NCBI GenBank assembly: GCA_944321725.1
Contig: CALUMI010000006.1
Location: forward strand, 25,490 to 89,489
Origin: an uncultured Muribaculaceae bacterium
GTDB taxonomy: Bacteria > Bacteroidota > Bacteroidia > Bacteroidales > Muribaculaceae
Direction: 5' to 3'
DNA length: 64,000 nucleotides
This document shows, in pieces, positions 60,762 to 64,000 of the stretch (its first letter is position 1; each line of letters opens with the position of its first letter). The notes below the pieces were generated by a model that saw nothing but the letters and a program-made list of their open reading frames with translations, had not been told where the DNA came from and ran no database searches. The translations under genes were made by a program, and so were the position numbers.

Positions 60762-61064
60762 TGCTTTGTCGTATGTTATTGTGGCAGTTTCGTGGAGGTT
60801 TTTATATCTGAGAATCTTTATGCAACTGCCGCAATTTCCTTTTTTAAGCACATGGGAATTGTCGGGAAATAAAAAATAGTGTTAAAATTCAACATTGCCG
60901 GTAATCATTGCGGAATATTGTTTTTAATAGTCCGAATAAAAGATTATATTTGCAGCCGTAAATTGGTTAAGATATAATTGATAGCTTACGTATTGATAAT
61001 TAGAAACTTGTTTATTTGAATAATAACGCCGAGAGGCTTGTTAAAAGAAAATTAAACCAAACTT
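60762..61064 (+). other. Gene-free 303-bp region between purB and the pseudouridine synthase
   Basis: It holds a probable terminator of purB, in which ATTGTGGCAGTT (60778-60789) pairs with AACTGCCGCAAT (60824-60835, one wobble) around a long loop before TTCCTTTTTT. It also holds a -7 box at 60945 and an AT-rich leader of about 107 nt. I see no gene in it. Confidence 0.65.
60945..60952 (+). promoter_or_regulatory. -7 promoter box for the pseudouridine synthase gene
   Basis: TATATTTG, an exact match. The predicted leader to the ATG at 61065 is about 107 nt, longer than most in this window. Confidence 0.65.
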
Positions 61065-62432
61065 ATGGAAGTCAACAAAAAGCCGAAAAGACCGCGTATT
61101 GGAGAATCGCAAAATGTTGAAAGCGGTCATTTTGAAAAAGTAACCTACAATCCTACTGCCTACAATGCCGGTCGTCAGCAAAATGCGGACGGACAGCAGG
61201 GCGAGCGTAACGACTACAGAAACTACAACCAGAACAACTACGGCAACAGGAATAATTACGGTAATAACTATAACCGTAATAACAACCGTTATAATCATCA
61301 GCAAGGCGGGGGATACAATAATTATAACCAGCAAGGGGCTGCTTACGGCAATCGTCAGCAGGGCGGCTACAACAACTATGGCAACCGCTCTCAGCAGGGC
61401 GGCTACGGAAATAACCGTCAGCAAGGCGGAGGCTACAATAATTATAACCAGCAGGGGACTGCCTACGGCAACCGTCAACAAGGCGGATACAATAATTACG
61501 GCAACCGCTCTCAGCAGGGCGGCTATGGAAACAACCGTCAGCAAGGCGGCTACAACAATTATGGCAACCGTCAGCAAAATGGGTACAATAACCGTCAGCA
61601 AGGCGGATATGGGAATAATGCCAACAGAAGAAATAATAACCGTCCTCAGCAAGGTAAACGTTTTACTCCGCGTCCGCAGCAGATTATCTACGACATGCCG
61701 GAAGTCGATCCGAATGAGGAAATACGCCTTAACAAGTTCATGGCTAATGCCGGATTATGCTCGCGCCGTGAGGCTGATGAATTGATATCGAAAGGAGAAG
61801 TTAAGGTTAACGGTGTGGTAATAACCGAACTTGGCACGAAAATTAAGCGTGACGACATTGTGGAATACAACGGAAAGGTTGTCACTCTTGAGAACAAATG
61901 CTATATTCTTCTGAACAAGCCAAAAGACTGTGTGACAACAAGCGAGGATCCCGACGGAAGGCTTACTGTGATGGATTTGGTGAAAAACGCATGCAAAGAG
62001 CGCATTTATCCTGTTGGACGTCTTGACCGTAACACTACAGGAGTGCTGTTGCTGACCAACGACGGTGATCTTGCGTCTAAACTTACGCATCCGAAGTTTG
62101 TCAAAAAGAAAATTTATCAGGTTTGGACCGATAAAAATATTTCGGAGGAAGATATGCAGCGTCTGGCCGATGGCATAGAGCTTGAGGACGGGCCGATACA
62201 TGCCGACGCGATAAGCTATGTCAACGACCGCGATAAAAATCAGGCAGGCATTGAGATACATTCCGGACGTAACCGTATAGTCCGCCGCATGTTTGAGGCG
62301 CTCGGTTATCGTGTGACAAAACTCGACAGAGTTTATTTCGCCGGTTTGACCAAGAAAAATCTTGCACGTGGCAAGTGGCGTTTCCTAACACAAGAAGAAG
62401 TGAATTTCTTGAAGCAAGGAGCTTTTGAGTAA
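61065..62432 (+). CDS. RluB/RsuA-family pseudouridine synthase with Gly/Asn/Gln-rich N-terminal arm
   Basis: The 455-residue protein converts uridine to pseudouridine, probably in 23S rRNA (RluB group). Residues 1-215 are a disordered arm rich in Gln, Gly, Asn, Tyr and Arg, including two 40-residue repeats. An S4 RNA-binding domain (IRLNKFMANAGLCSRREADE) and the catalytic domain with Asp in VGRLDRNTTGVLLLTNDGDL follow. NRIVRRMFEALGYRVTKLDR ends the core. The arm is about as long as the enzyme core and should bind RNA or promote condensation (inference). A hairpin separates the gene from asnS 77 bp downstream. Confidence 0.92.
   Translation: MEVNKKPKRPRIGESQNVESGHFEKVTYNPTAYNAGRQQNADGQQGERNDYRNYNQNNYGNRNNYGNNYNRNNNRYNHQQGGGYNNYNQQGAAYGNRQQGGYNNYGNRSQQGGYGNNRQQGGGYNNYNQQGTAYGNRQQGGYNNYGNRSQQGGYGNNRQQGGYNNYGNRQQNGYNNRQQGGYGNNANRRNNNRPQQGKRFTPRPQQIIYDMPEVDPNEEIRLNKFMANAGLCSRREADELISKGEVKVNGVVITELGTKIKRDDIVEYNGKVVTLENKCYILLNKPKDCVTTSEDPDGRLTVMDLVKNACKERIYPVGRLDRNTTGVLLLTNDGDLASKLTHPKFVKKKIYQVWTDKNISEEDMQRLADGIELEDGPIHADAISYVNDRDKNQAGIEIHSGRNRIVRRMFEALGYRVTKLDRVYFAGLTKKNLARGKWRFLTQEEVNFLKQGAFE
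61299..61538 (+). repeat. Two 120-bp tandem repeats inside the pseudouridine synthase gene
   Basis: Units 61299-61418 and 61419-61538 are near-identical and in frame, each encoding 40 residues beginning QQGGGYNNYNQQG and containing YGNRQQGGYNNYGNRSQQGG. A shortened third unit follows. Differences are mainly at third codon positions, so the protein pattern is preserved. Confidence 0.9.
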
Positions 62433-62455
62433 GAAATCTGATAAAAAAGTTATTC

Positions 62456-62500
62456 CCTCCTTCTTTTCCATGCGGCTGAATGGAGTGAAGGAGGTTGTTT
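62456..62500 (+). terminator. Hairpin between pseudouridine synthase and asnS
   Basis: CCTCCTTC (62456-62463) pairs with GAAGGAGG (62487-62494), with an inner TCCAT/ATGGA stem, followed by TTGTTT. No clear -7 box lies between it and asnS, so it may attenuate rather than end transcription. Confidence 0.55.
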
Positions 62501-62509
62501 ATATAAATA

Positions 62510-63904
62510 ATGAAAATGAAACGTACTAAAATATCTGAGATTTGGAGCCCTGAATTGTTGGGGCAAAAAGTATGTGTTAAAGGTTGGGTCAGAACCCGGC
62601 GTGGCAATAAGCATGTGCAGTTTGTCGCTCTTAACGACGGTTCAACCATAAAGAACATTCAGATAGTGTTCGATATGGAGAAATTTTCCGAAGACGATTT
62701 GAAGCCTATAACCACAGGCTCGAGCCTGCATGTCGAGGGCTTACTCGTGGAGTCGCAGGGTAAGGGGCAGACAGCGGAGATACAGGCTGAAACTTTGGAA
62801 ATATACGGGACGGCGGATGTCAATGATTATCCTTTGCAGAAGAAGGGGCATACTCTTGAGTTCCTTCGCGAAAAAGCGCATTTGCGGCCTCGTACCAATA
62901 CTTTCGGGGCGATTCTCCGCATTCGCCATACATTGGCTTTTGCTATTCATAAGTTTTTCAACGACAGAGGGTTCTTTTATTTGAATACGCCTCTTATCAC
63001 TTCGAGCGACTGTGAGGGTGCGGGAGCAATGTTTCAGGTGACCACGCTTGATCTTAATAATGTGCCCAAGTGTGAGGACGGCAAGGTTGATTATTCTCAG
63101 GACTTTTTCGGTAAACCGGCGAGCTTGACCGTTTCCGGACAGCTTGAAGGCGAGCTTGGCGCAACCGCGCTTGGCGCGATTTATACTTTCGGGCCTACTT
63201 TTCGCGCTGAAAATTCCAACACTCCGCGTCATCTCGCTGAATTTTGGATGATTGAGCCGGAAGTTGCGTTCAACGACATTACTGACAATATGCAGCTTGC
63301 TGAGGACTTTATAAAATATTGCATCAGTTATGCGCTTGAGCATGCTGCCGATGACATAGAGTTCCTTGCAAAAATGTATGATGAGGAGCTTATCGATCGT
63401 TTGAAATCGGTGGTCAGCCATGACTTTGTCCGTCTGACTTATACGGAAGGTGTGAGAATCTTGGAGGAGTCAGGCCATAAATTCGAGTTTCCTGTTTATT
63501 GGGGAGCGGATTTGCAGAGCGAGCATGAGCGTTTCCTTGTGGAGGAGCATTTCAAGCGTCCTGTGATATTGACTGATTATCCGAAGGAAATAAAGGCTTT
63601 CTATATGAAGCAAAACGACGACGGAAAGACAGTGCGCGCAATGGATGTGCTGTTCCCGAAAATCGGTGAGATTATAGGCGGCTCAGAACGTGAGGAAAGC
63701 TATGACAAATTGCTTGCGCGTATCAATGAGTTGGGTATCCCGATGAAAGACATGTGGTGGTATCTTGATACCCGCCGGTTCGGCACAGTGCCTCATTCCG
63801 GCTTTGGATTGGGATTTGAGCGTTTGGTGTTGTTTGTTACGGGTATGACCAATATTCGTGATGTGATACCATTCCCTCGCACACCCAATAATTGCGAATT
63901 TTAA
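62510..63904 (+). CDS. asnS: Asparaginyl-tRNA synthetase
   Basis: The 464-residue class II synthetase charges tRNA-Asn. An OB-fold anticodon domain comes first (about 15-110, [20 protein letters not shown]). It is followed by [20 protein letters not shown], motif 2 [20 protein letters not shown] and motif 3 [15 protein letters not shown]. Its presence means Asn-tRNA can be made directly. The ATG at 62510 is used; a second in-frame ATG at 62516 is also possible. Confidence 0.97.
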   Translation: MKMKRTKISEIWSPELLGQKVCVKGWVRTRRGNKHVQFVALNDGSTIKNIQIVFDMEKFSEDDLKPITTGSSLHVEGLLVESQGKGQTAEIQAETLEIYGTADVNDYPLQKKGHTLEFLREKAHLRPRTNTFGAILRIRHTLAFAIHKFFNDRGFFYLNTPLITSSDCEGAGAMFQVTTLDLNNVPKCEDGKVDYSQDFFGKPASLTVSGQLEGELGATALGAIYTFGPTFRAENSNTPRHLAEFWMIEPEVAFNDITDNMQLAEDFIKYCISYALEHAADDIEFLAKMYDEELIDRLKSVVSHDFVRLTYTEGVRILEESGHKFEFPVYWGADLQSEHERFLVEEHFKRPVILTDYPKEIKAFYMKQNDDGKTVRAMDVLFPKIGEIIGGSEREESYDKLLARINELGIPMKDMWWYLDTRRFGTVPHSGFGLGFERLVLFVTGMTNIRDVIPFPRTPNNCEF

Positions 63905-63924
63905 ATTGTTAACAATAAGTGAAA

Positions 63925-63963
63925 AAGGAGGTGTGTCGTAATGCACGATGCACCTTCTTTTTT
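63925..63963 (+). terminator. Intrinsic terminator after asnS
   Basis: AAGGAGGTGTGTCGT pairs with ACGATGCACCTTCTT over 15 positions with three wobbles, around a 5-nt loop and followed by six or more T. No gene is visible between here and 64000. Confidence 0.85.
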
Positions 63964-64000
63964 ATTCATTACTATAAACTCGGTTCATTTTCTTTAAGCT

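Noticed and set aside
61299..61600. Tandem repeats as a possible CRISPR array
   Set aside because: The units are 120 bp, adjacent without unique spacers, and in frame within a gene.
61041..61652. Minus-strand frame of 203 codons, very hydrophobic and repetitive
   Set aside because: It is the complement of the Gly/Asn/Gln repeats of the pseudouridine synthase arm; the regular Val/Ile/Ala pattern comes from the repeat DNA.

Overview
The window is 64 kb of chromosomal DNA from a Bacteroidota bacterium, most likely order Bacteroidales and possibly Muribaculaceae (the family level is inference). The signs are: many promoters of the Bacteroidota type (-7 box TAnnTTTG, in the best cases with TTTG 19 bp upstream); almost no Shine-Dalgarno sequences; type IX secretion C-terminal sorting domains on two exported proteins; families largely confined to this phylum (DUF6089, DUF6242, DUF5106, DUF4292, DUF4296, DUF4878-like and calycin-like proteins, tandem OmpH/Skp behind BamA); and the gene orders DUF6089-uppS-bamA-ompH-ompH, ileS-dksA-lspA-DUF4296 and dut-TPR-DUF4292-envC. 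I see no insertion sequence, prophage, CRISPR array or rRNA operon. This is mostly core genome.

Layout. 1-7.3 kb: a membrane-anchored AraC regulator, a YiiX-like cysteine hydrolase lipoprotein, a small lipoprotein, a large WG-repeat protein and a TonB-dependent receptor. 7.3-15.1 kb: a GH3 beta-glucosidase on the minus strand, polynucleotide phosphorylase with a basic disordered tail, and a C10 (streptopain-like) protease exported by the type IX system. 15.1-18.9 kb: the phosphate operon pstSCAB, preceded by a PHO-box-like array of four 11-bp-spaced repeats and lacking phoU. 18.9-25 kb: an acyltransferase overlapping comF tail to tail, then recX and prmC on the minus strand, divergent ribD, and a DUF6242 lipoprotein. 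24.8-30.2 kb: the outer-membrane biogenesis cluster (DUF6089, uppS, bamA, two ompH). 30.4-32.1 kb: SRP RNA followed after 3 nt by tRNA-Thr(UGU), a lipoprotein, an unexplained 75-nt stem-loop, and rpsO. 32.3-40 kb: DUF5106, DoxX, mnmA, bifunctional nuclease, nucleoside transporter, rsmE, kdsA and an acyl-CoA ligase. 40-47 kb: dut, TPR, DUF4292, EnvC-like activator, FemAB-like acetyltransferase and a flippase. 47-51.4 kb: a calycin-like type IX substrate, a CBM9 protein and LysE exporter, then the lspA/DksA operon that ileS (51.5-55 kb) heads. 55-59.3 kb: a four-gene minus-strand operon, alpha/beta hydrolase - membrane-anchored MurF-like ligase - Ddl - DUF6563-like. 59.4-64 kb: purB, a pseudouridine synthase with a repetitive Gly/Asn/Gln-rich arm, and asnS.

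Much of the content serves the cell envelope: undecaprenyl phosphate (uppS), outer-membrane assembly (BamA, OmpH), Kdo (kdsA), lipoprotein maturation (lspA), peptidoglycan precursor ends (Ddl and MurF-like), peptidoglycan splitting (EnvC) and export of glycans (flippase). The parts most worth a second look are the PHO-box array in front of pstS, the hydrolase-MurF-like-Ddl operon, the 75-nt stem-loop at 31.6 kb, the G6/C8 tracts beside a lipoprotein promoter, the paired 13-bp sites between the AraC regulator and the next gene, and the A-B-A-B duplication in the C10 protease. No clearly new defence or mobile system was found.
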